A stretch of DNA of 64,000 bases from Heyndrickxia camelliae (GCF_002844575.1 NZ_PIQO01000001.1:248001-312000), one strand, 5' to 3'. Shown: positions 26,478-36,314, counted from the stretch's first letter. The notes: a model not told the origin generated them from the sequence alone. A program made the numbers and translations.

Positions 26478-27674
26478 ATGAAGCTACGAATGGAACCTAT
26501 ACTTAAGGAAAATAGAATTTCTACTTTAGATGTAGTAAGAGGGATAAGTTTATTAGGCATTGTCATTGTAAATATGATTTCGTTTAATGCACCTGTTCTA
26601 TACTATAATCCATATGAATGGTGGAAGGATAGCGATGCCGAAGTTTATAAGTGGGTAGAACTTATTTTTCAATCAAGCTTTTACCCAATCTTTGCGCTGA
26701 TGTTTGGGTATGGGAGTGTTATTTTACGTGAGAGGATAAGGAATAGGGGGTTGTCCTTTACTAATATATATGTAAGAAGGTTATTATTCTTGTTAGTGAT
26801 AGGATTCATTCATGCCTTTTTTATATGGTCAGGTGATATATTAGTAAATTACGCAATATATGGAATGCTATTAATGGTGCTACTTGAATTATCAGGGGAA
26901 GTACTTTTGATTAGTGGTATTATGCTTTTTCTGATTCCTAATTTATGTTTTATATTATACATACTGGTAAATGCGATTATCGATCCAAATACGACATTAA
27001 TGTATGCGGATATCGCGAATGTGAATAAAGCATTTAACGCTTATTCCACAGGAAGCTACTTGGAAATAACAACGCAAAGAATAACAGATTGGATTGCAGT
27101 AAATGGTTCAATGAATCTCTTTTTCTCTGTATTTTCTATTTTGCCATTAATGATGGTAGGAGCAGGAGCTTCTAAAATGAAATGGTTACAAAATGCTAAC
27201 ATCCATAAGAAAAAATGGCTGGTCCTTTTTATTGCTACATTTGTAATAGGAATCTTTTTAAAGTCTTTGTCTTTATTAATCGATTCTAATCTTGCGTTTA
27301 AGCTGGTTCAACAAACAATCGGTGGAACTATTTTTAGCTTTGCGATTGTGTCATTGATTGTACTGCTAATGACTAATCGTATTTTTGAAAAACTTTTAAA
27401 ACCCATCGCAACGGCTGGACGGATGTCCCTTACGATTTATTTAGTTCAGTCCATTGTCGGATCCCTTATTTTCTATCACTATGGTTTAGGACTTTATGGA
27501 GGGCTTACCTTGCTGTCCTGTGTCTTAATCGGTGTATTTATATATATTATTCAAGTTGTTTTAGCGGAAATTTGGTTTATGAAGTTTCAATATGGTCCAT
27601 TGGAGAAAGTGTGGAGAATAGTGACATACGGAAAAAATAAAAGAGGAATTCCTGCAAAAAAACAGAATACGTAA
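26478..27674 (+). CDS. DUF418 family membrane protein
   Basis: 398 aa, about ten hydrophobic segments. The N-terminus RISTLDVVRGISLLGIVIVN is the signature of the DUF418/YeiB-like family, and the C-terminal AGRMSLTIYLVQS is the DUF418 domain. Related proteins are predicted transporters or acyltransferase-like membrane proteins without a settled role. Translation start is supported only by a weak GAGG. It stands between gerPA and yisK in place of yisI/yisJ. Confidence 0.8.
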   Translation: MKLRMEPILKENRISTLDVVRGISLLGIVIVNMISFNAPVLYYNPYEWWKDSDAEVYKWVELIFQSSFYPIFALMFGYGSVILRERIRNRGLSFTNIYVRRLLFLLVIGFIHAFFIWSGDILVNYAIYGMLLMVLLELSGEVLLISGIMLFLIPNLCFILYILVNAIIDPNTTLMYADIANVNKAFNAYSTGSYLEITTQRITDWIAVNGSMNLFFSVFSILPLMMVGAGASKMKWLQNANIHKKKWLVLFIATFVIGIFLKSLSLLIDSNLAFKLVQQTIGGTIFSFAIVSLIVLLMTNRIFEKLLKPIATAGRMSLTIYLVQSIVGSLIFYHYGLGLYGGLTLLSCVLIGVFIYIIQVVLAEIWFMKFQYGPLEKVWRIVTYGKNKRGIPAKKQNT

Positions 27675-27704
27675 GTGTATACTAATAGTAGAGGTGAACG
27701 TAGG

Positions 27705-28592
27705 ATGAAATTATTATCATTTGCAAAAGATAATAAAGAACAATTAGGGGTCCTAAATGAGAACACAGGAGATATCGTAAATGTTACAAAACTTGCATTA
27801 GCAGGTCATCCATCCTTGCCATCAACCATGCTTGAAGCAATTGATACAGGCAATTCCTTTATTGAAGAAATGAAAAAGTTAATAGAAAAGGAAGATCTTA
27901 CTGCCTTCTATGAAAATATCGATTTGATTGAGTGGCTTTCTCCTATTACGAAACCTCGAAAGAATATAATGTGTGTGGGGAAAAACTATCGTGATCATGC
28001 AATTGAAATGGGCAGTGAGGCAGATATTCCTAAAGATCTCATTGTCTTTACGAAAGCACCTACTACAGTTAAGGGACATTTATCAGAGGTTGAATCTCAC
28101 TCGGAAATTACGAATCAACTAGATTACGAAGGAGAGCTTGCATTAATTATTGGCAAGAAAGGAAAAAATATTAGCAAGGAAGAAGCGCTTGATTATGTTT
28201 TTGGCTACACCATCATAAATGATATTACCGCTCGTGATATTCAAAAACGTCATAAACAATATTTTATTGGTAAAAGTTTAGATGGATCATGTCCAATGGG
28301 ACCTTGGATTGTGCACCATTCTGCAATCGAGGACCCAAATCATTTAGATGTTGTAACAATGGTAAATGATGAAATTCGTCAAAATTCCAATACACAATAC
28401 TTTATCTTCCCAATAGAAGAAATTATTTCAGTTCTATCTAAGGGAATGACGCTTGAGCCTGGTGATATAATTGCTACTGGAACGCCTGCAGGAGTAGGAA
28501 ATGGATTCAATCCGCCAAAATTTCTAGTATCTGGAGATAGAATCGATATAACAGTAGAAGGAATAGGAACTTTGACAAATGTGGTAAAATAA
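27705..28592 (+). CDS. yisK: Fumarylacetoacetate hydrolase family protein YisK
   Basis: FAH-fold protein, 295 aa from ATG 27705 behind AGAGGTGA; the 27675 ATG has no ribosome binding site. Catalytic-core motifs are present: CVGKNYRDHAIEMG, the metal-binding DYEGELALIIGKKG and GYTIINDITARDIQ, then GKSLDGSCPMGPW and TGTPAGVG. B. subtilis YisK has oxaloacetate decarboxylase activity and interacts with the Mbl cytoskeleton. Pairing with yisL confirms orthology by position. Confidence 0.9.
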   Translation: MKLLSFAKDNKEQLGVLNENTGDIVNVTKLALAGHPSLPSTMLEAIDTGNSFIEEMKKLIEKEDLTAFYENIDLIEWLSPITKPRKNIMCVGKNYRDHAIEMGSEADIPKDLIVFTKAPTTVKGHLSEVESHSEITNQLDYEGELALIIGKKGKNISKEEALDYVFGYTIINDITARDIQKRHKQYFIGKSLDGSCPMGPWIVHHSAIEDPNHLDVVTMVNDEIRQNSNTQYFIFPIEEIISVLSKGMTLEPGDIIATGTPAGVGNGFNPPKFLVSGDRIDITVEGIGTLTNVVK

Positions 28593-28682
28593 TCTTCAAA
28601 CCATATCTATTGATCGGACATTATGATAATATGGGATGAGCTACAAAATGTTAGTTTTATAAATTGGTTAGGGGGTTAAATA

Positions 28683-29057
28683 ATGTTACATCGTACAGAT
28701 GCACATATTACTACTTGGGTAATTGCGATTATTTTGTTTATCGTGGCACTGTTATTACATAAGGCTGGAAGAGAAAAGGCTGCAAAAATCGTTCATATGA
28801 TTGTTCGCTTATTCTACATCTTAGTCATTGTTACTGGGGCTTTATTGTTCTTCAGTAATCAATCCATAAATCCAGGTTTATACGGAGTTAAATTACTTGT
28901 AGGCCTTCTTGTTGTAGTATTGATGGAAATGATACTAGTAAGAACGGTTAATAAAAAAGGTACAGGATTTTTATGGTTGTTGTTTATTATTTTATTCCTC
29001 GCTGCTCTTTATATTGGATTAAAATTGCCGCTGGGACCTTGGCATCCATTTGATTAA
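28683..29057 (+). CDS. yisL: UPF0344 membrane protein YisL
   Basis: 124 aa with four predicted membrane helices: MLHRTDAHITTWVIAIILF opens the first, and the C-terminus is LGPWHPF. The length and the position after yisK match B. subtilis YisL. ATG follows AGGGGG. Function unknown. Confidence 0.88.
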   Translation: MLHRTDAHITTWVIAIILFIVALLLHKAGREKAAKIVHMIVRLFYILVIVTGALLFFSNQSINPGLYGVKLLVGLLVVVLMEMILVRTVNKKGTGFLWLLFIILFLAALYIGLKLPLGPWHPFD

Positions 29058-29096
29058 AAAATTAAGCTGCTCATAATGAGTGGCTTAATTTTTTTT
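29056..29096 (+). terminator. Intrinsic terminator after yisL
   Basis: Outer stem AAAATTAAGC/GCTTAATTTT with an inner CTCAT/ATGAG helix, followed by at least six T. Confidence 0.85.
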
Positions 29097-29183
29097 GATA
29101 AATATCGACATTATATTACAAATATATTACACTGTTTATAGTATGAATATTTTAATTATTGGCAACGCAAGGCGGTGACCAGC

Positions 29184-32081
29184 TTGATAAAATCGTTCCG
29201 TACATTATTTGATAGTCAATCTCGGCTCCAATCTTTTATTGAAGAAAACGAACTTCCTCAATATCCTGCCTTAAGTGTTTATATTTGTGCTGGACTAATG
29301 GAATTAGCAGAAATAACGAATTTAATAACCTTTTTAAAGAATCTTCTTCCGCAAGTAGTAATAGTTGGAAGTAGCTCTTCAGAGAACAGGTTAATAGGGA
29401 AAAAGACTCTCATTGATTTTGTCACCTTTGAGAAAACAAAAGTATTTTCTGAAATGATTAACGTAGAAAATACAGAAGATCTAGTTACATTAGGGGAGAC
29501 AATAGCTTTAGACTATGTAACATCTGATACAAAAATGATTCAGTTATTTTCTAATCTAAGAATTGGTGATATGAATCCCATATTGGATGGCTTTCACAAA
29601 CGGAACTCAGATGTAGTCATTTTAGGATGTAATTCTTTAGACTCCATTAAGGATAGTCCTCATTATGTTTTTACAGAAAGAGGAATTGTTGAAAATGGAA
29701 TTGCCCTTATATTATTTGATAATCAAGATATGGTTATAGAGACGATGGAAAATAACAGCTGGTCCGAACTCGGATTACCATTTACCGTTTCAAAAGCAAA
29801 AGAAAATATACTAATGGGGTTAAATGGAAAGAAGCCTATACATATTATGAAACAATTCCTAGGTAATGAATTTATTCAATATTTGCCAAAATCTAGTTTT
29901 CAAATTCCTTTTATCATTCATCGAGAGAAAAGAAAGGAAATAGCCTTTATCCGGGATATTCATGAAGGCAGTTCACTTGAATTATCGGCTCCAGTCATAA
30001 ATGGGGATGTTTTATCACTTGCTATCCCAAATAAGGAGAAGCTATTATCCTTGTCCCAAAAAGGTTTAAAAAGACAAAAAAGTAAGAATATTGAAACCAT
30101 TTTTGCTTTTCACTGTGCATTTATTAAAGAAAGTTTAAACAATTATTTTCAATATGAGGAAGAACAGCAAACACCAATCATAGATTTTAATTGCTTTGGT
30201 GAAATTAGTTGTCGTTCCAAAAAACAATCAAAATCTTTATCACCATCCTCTATCTATATAACCCTTTCTGAATCAGCAGAAGGGAATAAACTAGTTTCAG
30301 AAAAAAACTGTACATTACCCGCTCCCTCCCATTTCATATCAGCATTAACAACTATGGCAAATGAAGCAGCAAAAGAAGTTAATGCTCTTAGAGAAAATAT
30401 AAGACAGTCAAGTGCTTACTACCATTCTCTATATGAAAATAATATCGATGTCGTTTATACATTGGATTTAAAAGGAAACTTTACTAGCGTTAATCACTCA
30501 TTTGTAAAAGCTATTGGGTATACCTTGAATGAATTAAAAGGAAAAAGCTCATTAAAGCTCGTGATGGATCATGATATTCCTAAGGCACAACGACATTTTC
30601 GCAAATCAATCAATGGAAAAATTCAATATTATAATATGAATATCAAAACAAAGGATGGTAGTATAGAGTCTTTTCATATCAAAAATATACCGGTGATGGT
30701 AGATGGTAAATGTATGGGAGTATTGGGAATTGGTAGAGATATTAGCGAGAATATTAAGTTTGAAGAAAAAATTACTCAGCTAGCACATTATGATGAAGGC
30801 ACCGGATTGCCGAACCGGACAAAATTTAATGAAATTTTAGAGGAAATGCTAAGGAGAGCAAAAAAGAAACGACGTGCTCTTGCTGTATTGTTTATAGATA
30901 TTGATCGATTTAAAATGGTCAATGATACATTAGGACATTATGCGGGAGACTTAATGCTAAAAGAACTTGCAAATAGAATGAAGAATGCCCTTTCCAAAGG
31001 CGCTTATTTAGGAAGGTTTACAAGTGATAAATTTAGTATCTTATTAACGAAGGAAGCAGATCCTGAGAGTATTATTCAGTTTGGAAAACAATTATTAAAA
31101 ATAATAGAAAAGCCATTCTCTTACCAGAAGAAAGAATTTTTCCTCAGTGCAAGTATTGGAGTAAGCATGTATCCTTATGATGGAGATCAGAGTGAGGATC
31201 TGTTAAAAAATGCTGACTTAGCTCTTAACCGTGTAAAATTACAAGGTGGAAACGGGATGATCTTTTTTTCTGATGAGATGAATGAGGAAACACTTAATCG
31301 TGTGGAGATGGAAAGCCAATTAAGAAGAGCCATAAAAAATAATGAATTATTTCTTATGTATCAACCAATTATTGATAGTTCCAACCGTAAAATGAAATCC
31401 TGTGAAGCTTTAATAAGGTGGATGCACCCAGAACGAGGAATTATCCCTCCTTTTGAGTTTATCCCTTTGGCGGAGGAAACAGGACTTATTCATTCAATAG
31501 GAAAGTGGGTTCTAAAGAATGCCTGCAAGCAAATGAAAGTTTGGCATGACGAGGGCTTAACGGATGCTAGTATTTCTATTAATGTTTCAGCCTCTCAATT
31601 TCAAAATAGATGGTTTATTGAAGAGGTAAAAAACGCTCTTGCCTATTCAAATTTGGATTCCACGTTTCTGCATTTAGAACTGACGGAGACGGTTATGCTG
31701 AACGATTCTATCAAAACGATTGAAACCATGCATGCCTTGAGAAATATTGGAGTCAAAATATCCATCGATGATTTTGGTACGGGGTACTCATCCCTTAGCT
31801 ATTTGCGTCATTTGCCGATTCATATATTAAAAATAGATAAATCATTTATCCAAAACTTAGATGTTCAAACACCTGACTATGCTATTGTCCATTCGATTAT
31901 GACGATGGGGAAAGGTCTTGGACTCGAGGTAATTGCGGAAGGTGTGGAAACGAATGAACAGTTTGCTATCTTAAAAAGTATGAATTGCAATTATATTCAA
32001 GGCTATTTAATTGAAAAGCCTATGGACTCTGTTCGCATGAAAGAATGGTTAGAAAATAAACGTTTTATTGGTCAACAGTAA
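29184..32081 (+). CDS. FIST-PAS-GGDEF-EAL signalling protein (probable c-di-GMP phosphodiesterase)
   Basis: About 965 aa. TTG 29184 is chosen because GGCGGTGA ends 5 bases before it; the GTG at 29175 lies inside that site. Order: FIST sensory domain (residues about 30-385), PAS (about 410-525), GGDEF-like domain (about 540-695), EAL domain (about 705-960). The cyclase signature is degenerate: GGDEF is replaced by TSDKF (about 613-617), so no cyclase activity is expected. The EAL domain keeps EALIRW, NVSASQF, LTETV, DDFGTGYSS and IAEGVET, so phosphodiesterase activity is likely. No transmembrane segment: a cytosolic sensor. The FIST ligand is unknown, possibly small molecules such as amino acids. 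It occupies the place of wprA. Confidence 0.9.
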   Translation: MIKSFRTLFDSQSRLQSFIEENELPQYPALSVYICAGLMELAEITNLITFLKNLLPQVVIVGSSSSENRLIGKKTLIDFVTFEKTKVFSEMINVENTEDLVTLGETIALDYVTSDTKMIQLFSNLRIGDMNPILDGFHKRNSDVVILGCNSLDSIKDSPHYVFTERGIVENGIALILFDNQDMVIETMENNSWSELGLPFTVSKAKENILMGLNGKKPIHIMKQFLGNEFIQYLPKSSFQIPFIIHREKRKEIAFIRDIHEGSSLELSAPVINGDVLSLAIPNKEKLLSLSQKGLKRQKSKNIETIFAFHCAFIKESLNNYFQYEEEQQTPIIDFNCFGEISCRSKKQSKSLSPSSIYITLSESAEGNKLVSEKNCTLPAPSHFISALTTMANEAAKEVNALRENIRQSSAYYHSLYENNIDVVYTLDLKGNFTSVNHSFVKAIGYTLNELKGKSSLKLVMDHDIPKAQRHFRKSINGKIQYYNMNIKTKDGSIESFHIKNIPVMVDGKCMGVLGIGRDISENIKFEEKITQLAHYDEGTGLPNRTKFNEILEEMLRRAKKKRRALAVLFIDIDRFKMVNDTLGHYAGDLMLKELANRMKNALSKGAYLGRFTSDKFSILLTKEADPESIIQFGKQLLKIIEKPFSYQKKEFFLSASIGVSMYPYDGDQSEDLLKNADLALNRVKLQGGNGMIFFSDEMNEETLNRVEMESQLRRAIKNNELFLMYQPIIDSSNRKMKSCEALIRWMHPERGIIPPFEFIPLAEETGLIHSIGKWVLKNACKQMKVWHDEGLTDASISINVSASQFQNRWFIEEVKNALAYSNLDSTFLHLELTETVMLNDSIKTIETMHALRNIGVKISIDDFGTGYSSLSYLRHLPIHILKIDKSFIQNLDVQTPDYAIVHSIMTMGKGLGLEVIAEGVETNEQFAILKSMNCNYIQGYLIEKPMDSVRMKEWLENKRFIGQQ

Positions 32082-32084
32082 GAA

Positions 32085-32116
32085 AACGTCTATCATCAGT
32101 GATAGACGTTTCTCTT
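32085..32116. terminator. Bidirectional terminator
   Basis: A 12-bp perfect stem (32085-32096 with 32101-32112) and a 4-nt loop, A-rich before and T-rich after, between the convergent EAL gene and yisN. Confidence 0.8.
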
Positions 32117-32117
32117 G

Positions 32118-32684
32118 CTATATTTTAGAGACTTTCTCAACGATTAATCTTTTTCCAGTACTTAAGGTAAATTCAAAGCGATCCTGATGCTCTTGTTCAT
32201 ATTTAAAATGATGTTGAACCGCACAAATGTTTTCTCCATTATCAAATATTAAAAAATTTACCCCAAATTGATTTTCGCTTTCACTGAGGTAAGATAATTG
32301 ATTGTGACAATATAAACAATCATAAATAGAGAATTCTAGTTGGTTTAGATTATGAATAAAGTAGAATAGTACATCATCTATAAGCTCATTTAATAATATT
32401 TCCAATGCAAAGGCAATTTGTTTGCGTATTCTCATTTTCATTTGATCTTGAAGGAAAAGAATGGAAGTTTGCAAAGCGATTTTACCATCATCCTCTAATA
32501 TGCCCTTTAACCATTGATTTCTATGGAAGACTTCTATCTCTTGCATAGAATATTGTTCTAACATGAATGCCTCATCAGTTTCGTCATCAAAGAAGACCCA
32601 TTGATCATTGATGTTTTCGATACTCCCGGTAATAAAGGCACGATTTTGGTTTTTGATTAGTTGATTTCTTTGTTGCTGGTCCAT
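32118..32684 (-). CDS. yisN: DUF2777 family protein YisN
   Basis: 188 aa soluble protein. MDQQQRNQLIKNQNRAFITG opens a small beta domain (GSIENINDQWVFFDDE), followed by a helical part and a CLYCHNQ pair of cysteines that could bind metal. Its length and position two genes after yisL match B. subtilis YisN (DUF2777). No function is established. Confidence 0.75.
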   Translation of the reverse strand: MDQQQRNQLIKNQNRAFITGSIENINDQWVFFDDETDEAFMLEQYSMQEIEVFHRNQWLKGILEDDGKIALQTSILFLQDQMKMRIRKQIAFALEILLNELIDDVLFYFIHNLNQLEFSIYDCLYCHNQLSYLSESENQFGVNFLIFDNGENICAVQHHFKYEQEHQDRFEFTLSTGKRLIVEKVSKI

Positions 32685-32897
32685 CGATTACCCTCCAATT
32701 CGCAGGCCATAATCTATATATTCTTTGTTGACAATGGGAGCTTGTTTCATACCTGTAATTTTTTGCCGTATTGTCAATCGACAAATAAAAGACAAAGAAT
32801 GTAGCGGAACTTTTGCTATTTATGTGAGAATTGTTTGACTATCATTGTATAGAAGGGATAATCTTATTTCATAGGTTAATTTTAGGAGGAACGGAGA

Positions 32898-34388
32898 ATG
32901 CTTAAAAGAGTTTTTGCACTTTGTTGCATCATTCCGTTGCTCGTTTTTTGTGCAGTGCAAGCGAATGCTGCGGGAAAAGAGCAACGAGATTGGCGGAGTC
33001 AAAATGTGTATTATTTAATCGTCGATCGTTTCAATAATGGGGATAATTCCAATGATATCAACATCAATACAAAAAATGATTTACGTTTTCAAGGCGGTGA
33101 CTTTCAAGGAATTATCGACAGACTGGACTACATAAAAGATTTAGGATTTACAGCTATTTTACTTAATCCTATTTTTGATAATGATTCAAAGGGGTATGCA
33201 GGTGATCGTATAACGGACTTCTACAAGCCTGACGAACATTACGGTTCTTTGAAAAAGTTTCAACAGCTTGTGAAGGAAGCTCATAAAAAACATATCAAGG
33301 TGATAATCCAGTTTAAAACGAATCAAGTGAGTCCTGAACATCCATGGGTAAAAGATACGACAAAGAGCGAATGGTTAAAAGGAAAAACAAAAGATGGATT
33401 AGTTGAAGTAAATCAAACTAACCCAGCGGTAAAACAATATTTTATGAAGATGGGAAAATGGTGGGTTCAAAAAACAGGTATTGACGGTTACTACTTAAGT
33501 GATGTTGAAGATGCACCGATAAACTTTTGGAAGGATTTCAATTCTGCTGTTAAATCAGTGGACAAAGATTTCTATTTGCTTGGCGATGTACATTCAGATA
33601 ATGCCAATATGATCAAAAACTATGAGCAGGCTGGATTTGATGGGTTTTATGATCGTCCGCAAAATCAGCCATTACGGAAAGCATTTTCCGATATTGACCA
33701 GTCTGCAACGGCTTTGCTTGATATAGTCAAAAAGAATAAACATACATATAATTCATCTACAGTAAATGCGGTTTATTTTGATAATCCATATGCGACACGT
33801 TTTACACGTGACATGGTGAATGCGAATAAATATCCAGGAACAAGGTGGAAACTTGCGTTAACCTATTTTTATACTCAGCCAGAGATACCGGTTATCTATT
33901 ACGGATCCGAAATCGCAGTTGATGGAGGAAATGCACCGGAAAATCGCAAAATGATGAATTTTCGTGCGGATAAAGATCTTATGGATTATATGACGCAAAT
34001 ATCCGAAATAAGAGCGAAAAATCAAGCTCTGGTAAGCGGTTCCCTGATTCCGATTTATAATAAAGAGGGAATGACGGTATATAAGAGAGAATATAAAGGC
34101 GATATCAATATCGTTGCCATCAATAACACAAGTGCTACTCACGCTGTTTCGTTAGATGTCTCTGAGTTCGATGGTGATAAAGAACTCCATGGACTATTAG
34201 AAGGCGGAATTATCCGTGCTGACCAAGGTAAATATAAGCTAGTTTTAGAAAGGGAATCCTCTGAAATATACAGAGTGGTAGATAAAACTGGAATTAACTT
34301 TGGTTTCATTGCCATATTAGTTATGGTTTGGGTACTTTTCTTTGCATTTATTTTTGCTGCCAAGAGAAAGGCGAAGAAAAATAAATAG
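32898..34388 (+). CDS. Membrane-anchored GH13 alpha-amylase homologue lacking catalytic residues
   Basis: 496 aa. Signal peptide MLKRVFALCC...ANAA, a GH13 TIM barrel, a C-terminal beta domain and one C-terminal helix (about 467-488) with a lysine-rich tail, so it is exported and anchored by the tail. Fold landmarks are kept (YLIVDRFNNGD, FQGGDFQGIIDRLDYIK, IPVIYYGSEI), but region I has IQFKTNQ instead of DxxxNH. In region II the nucleophile Asp is Ser201 and the preceding Arg is Tyr199. In region III the acid/base Glu is Asp230. In region IV the HD pair is Pro297-Tyr298. It is very unlikely to hydrolyse glucan and may bind carbohydrate or act as a structural protein. GGAGGA precedes the ATG. 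Confidence 0.87.
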   Translation: MLKRVFALCCIIPLLVFCAVQANAAGKEQRDWRSQNVYYLIVDRFNNGDNSNDININTKNDLRFQGGDFQGIIDRLDYIKDLGFTAILLNPIFDNDSKGYAGDRITDFYKPDEHYGSLKKFQQLVKEAHKKHIKVIIQFKTNQVSPEHPWVKDTTKSEWLKGKTKDGLVEVNQTNPAVKQYFMKMGKWWVQKTGIDGYYLSDVEDAPINFWKDFNSAVKSVDKDFYLLGDVHSDNANMIKNYEQAGFDGFYDRPQNQPLRKAFSDIDQSATALLDIVKKNKHTYNSSTVNAVYFDNPYATRFTRDMVNANKYPGTRWKLALTYFYTQPEIPVIYYGSEIAVDGGNAPENRKMMNFRADKDLMDYMTQISEIRAKNQALVSGSLIPIYNKEGMTVYKREYKGDINIVAINNTSATHAVSLDVSEFDGDKELHGLLEGGIIRADQGKYKLVLERESSEIYRVVDKTGINFGFIAILVMVWVLFFAFIFAAKRKAKKNK

Positions 34389-34397
34389 GTTTTGATA

Positions 34398-34443
34398 AAC
34401 AGTCCAGTATTTTTTGATTTTAAATTACTGGGCTGTTTTTTAT
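34398..34443 (+). terminator. Intrinsic terminator after the GH13 homologue
   Basis: A 12-bp stem (AACAGTCCAGTA with TACTGGGCTGTT, one wobble), 16-nt loop, T6 tail. Confidence 0.8.
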
Positions 34444-34537
34444 TTAAAACAAATTCAATTTAAATTTATAGTTTACGATACATGAAATATTTGTGGTAAA
34501 ATTAGGAATAAACAGAAAAAAGGGGAGAGGAGAACCA

Positions 34538-35239
34538 ATGACTGGAAAAATAGAATGCATACAAGTAGGAAGGGCTTTTCATGGGGATGGAGTAAGTACA
34601 AATGCAGTAACAAATATAAATCTATCTTTTATTAAAGGTGAGTTTACCTCTATCGTTGGACCATCGGGTTCAGGCAAATCAACATTGCTTAGTTTATTAG
34701 GGACATTGGATTCCCCGACATCAGGAAAAATTTTATATGATGGCGAAGAAATAATGAAAAAAAGTAAAAAAATGATTTCAGATTTTCGTTTTGAAAATAT
34801 AGGATTTATTTTTCAACAATTCCATTTGTTACCTACACTAACAGCTCTTGAAAATGTTCTCTCACCCTTATTTTCTCGAAAAGTTTCTTATAATAAAGTA
34901 GAAAGAGCAAGGGAAGTATTGGAACAGGTGGGTCTTGCGGATAAAGAAAATTCATTACCATCTCAATTATCAGGCGGGCAACAACAAAGGATTGCCATTG
35001 CACGTGCGATTGTCCATAAGCCAGATTGGCTTCTTGCTGATGAACCTACCGGAAATCTTGATTCAGAAACGGGAGACCGAATATTTGAATTGATGAAGCA
35101 GTTAAATGAACAAGAAGGATGCGGGGTCTTTTTTGTTACTCACGACCCTAAGCTTGCTGCAAAAGCAGATCGAATCATTACAATGAAAGATGGAAGTGTA
35201 TTATCGGATAGAAAAGGGGAATCCATAGGTTATAATTAA
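34538..35239 (+). CDS. ABC transporter ATP-binding protein (MacB/LolD type), orphan
   Basis: 233 aa from ATG 34538 ([12 protein letters not shown]) after GGGGAGAGGAG; the 34493 ATG lies upstream of that site. Walker [25 protein letters not shown] signature, Walker [13 protein letters not shown] and the H-loop VTHDP place it in the MacB/LolD/YknY family, which works with FtsX-like permeases. No permease gene is adjacent: it is followed by a terminator and a convergent SDR gene. Substrate unknown. Confidence 0.87.
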   Translation: MTGKIECIQVGRAFHGDGVSTNAVTNINLSFIKGEFTSIVGPSGSGKSTLLSLLGTLDSPTSGKILYDGEEIMKKSKKMISDFRFENIGFIFQQFHLLPTLTALENVLSPLFSRKVSYNKVERAREVLEQVGLADKENSLPSQLSGGQQQRIAIARAIVHKPDWLLADEPTGNLDSETGDRIFELMKQLNEQEGCGVFFVTHDPKLAAKADRIITMKDGSVLSDRKGESIGYN

Positions 35240-35291
35240 TGATAATTTGTACCAATTTTCCTTCTAGGTTACTAATATTGTCATGAAAAAT

Positions 35292-35331
35292 ATAGTAATG
35301 GATATCTATTTTTTCGACACCCATTACTATT
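35292..35331. terminator. Bidirectional hairpin between convergent genes
   Basis: Perfect 10-bp stem ATAGTAATGG/CCATTACTAT with a 19-nt loop; it ends about 5 bases before the SDR stop codon. The loop contains TTTTTT. Long loop, so moderate confidence. Confidence 0.5.
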
Positions 35332-35335
35332 AAAA

Positions 35336-36208
35336 TTAACCATTCACTATCGACCCACCATTAACATGAATCATCTGCCCTGACACATAGCTGGAATCAT
35401 CCGAAGCTAGATAAACGTAAGCAGGCGCGAGCTCATATGGCTGTCCAGGTCTACCAAAAGGCACATTTCCACCAAATGTTTCTACCTGGTCCTCAGGAAA
35501 TGTTGAAGGAATAAGCGGAGTCCATACAGGTCCAGGTGCCACTCCGTTCACACGAATTCCTTGTTTTGCTAAAGATAGAGCTAGGGAACGAGTAAAGGTT
35601 ACTACTGCCCCTTTTGTAGCGGAATAGTCGAGAAGCTGCTCATTTCCTTGATATGCTGTAACGGAGGCAGTATTAATGATGACACTTCCCTTTGAAAAAT
35701 GAGGAAGGACAGCTTTGGTCATGTAAAAGAACGAAAAAATATTCGTTTGGAAGGTTCTTTGTAATTGATCAGCTGTAATATTTAATATACTTTGTTGAGG
35801 GTGTTGTTCAGCAGCATTGTTCACTAGAATGTCAACTTTTCCAAACTGATCAACCACCTTTTTTACCGCATCCTTACAATGCTGTTCATCACCGATATCC
35901 CCGGGGATAAGGAGACATTCCCGATTTTCTTTTTGAATAAGCGATAATGTTTCATTTGCATCATCATGTTCGTTTAAATAACAAATAGCAACATTAGCAC
36001 CTTCCATAGCAAAATAATGTGCAACAGCTTTGCCAATTCCGCTGTCTCCACCAGTAATAATGGCTGTCTTTCCAGTTAATTTTCCGCTTGCTTTATATCC
36101 GGGATCAATAGATTTTGGCAATGGATTCATCTTTGATTCGATACCTGGTTGTGTATTTTGATGCTGCTTCGGCATTGTCTTTTTCGGTTGATTTTGCTGA
36201 GAACTCAT
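35336..36208 (-). CDS. SDR family oxidoreductase (YhdF/YdaD-like)
   Basis: 290 aa NAD(P)-dependent SDR with the long hydrophilic N-terminal extension (MSSQQNQPKKTMPKQHQ...) typical of the Bacillus YhdF/YhxD/YdaD general-stress group. TGGDSGIG binds the cofactor; NNAAEQHPQ, Ser in INTASVT, YSATKGA; the end HVNGGSIVNG is also typical. ATG follows GGAGTG. Substrate unknown; several relatives are annotated as glucose-1-dehydrogenase-like. No sigma-B promoter could be identified with confidence. Confidence 0.85.
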   Translation of the reverse strand: MSSQQNQPKKTMPKQHQNTQPGIESKMNPLPKSIDPGYKASGKLTGKTAIITGGDSGIGKAVAHYFAMEGANVAICYLNEHDDANETLSLIQKENRECLLIPGDIGDEQHCKDAVKKVVDQFGKVDILVNNAAEQHPQQSILNITADQLQRTFQTNIFSFFYMTKAVLPHFSKGSVIINTASVTAYQGNEQLLDYSATKGAVVTFTRSLALSLAKQGIRVNGVAPGPVWTPLIPSTFPEDQVETFGGNVPFGRPGQPYELAPAYVYLASDDSSYVSGQMIHVNGGSIVNG

Positions 36209-36284
36209 AATTTCACTCCATCCAAGATATAATCTTCCATTATTCTTTGCATCTTAGAAAATGTTATGAGTGATTTCGAAGAAC

Positions 36285-36314
36285 AAAAAACACAGGTGGT
36301 ATCCACCTGTGTTT
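36285..36314 (-). terminator. Intrinsic terminator of yajQ
   Basis: A 12-bp perfect stem (36288-36299 with 36303-36314) and a 3-nt loop; on the minus strand it ends in a T run. It reaches into the yajQ stop codon. Confidence 0.85.
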
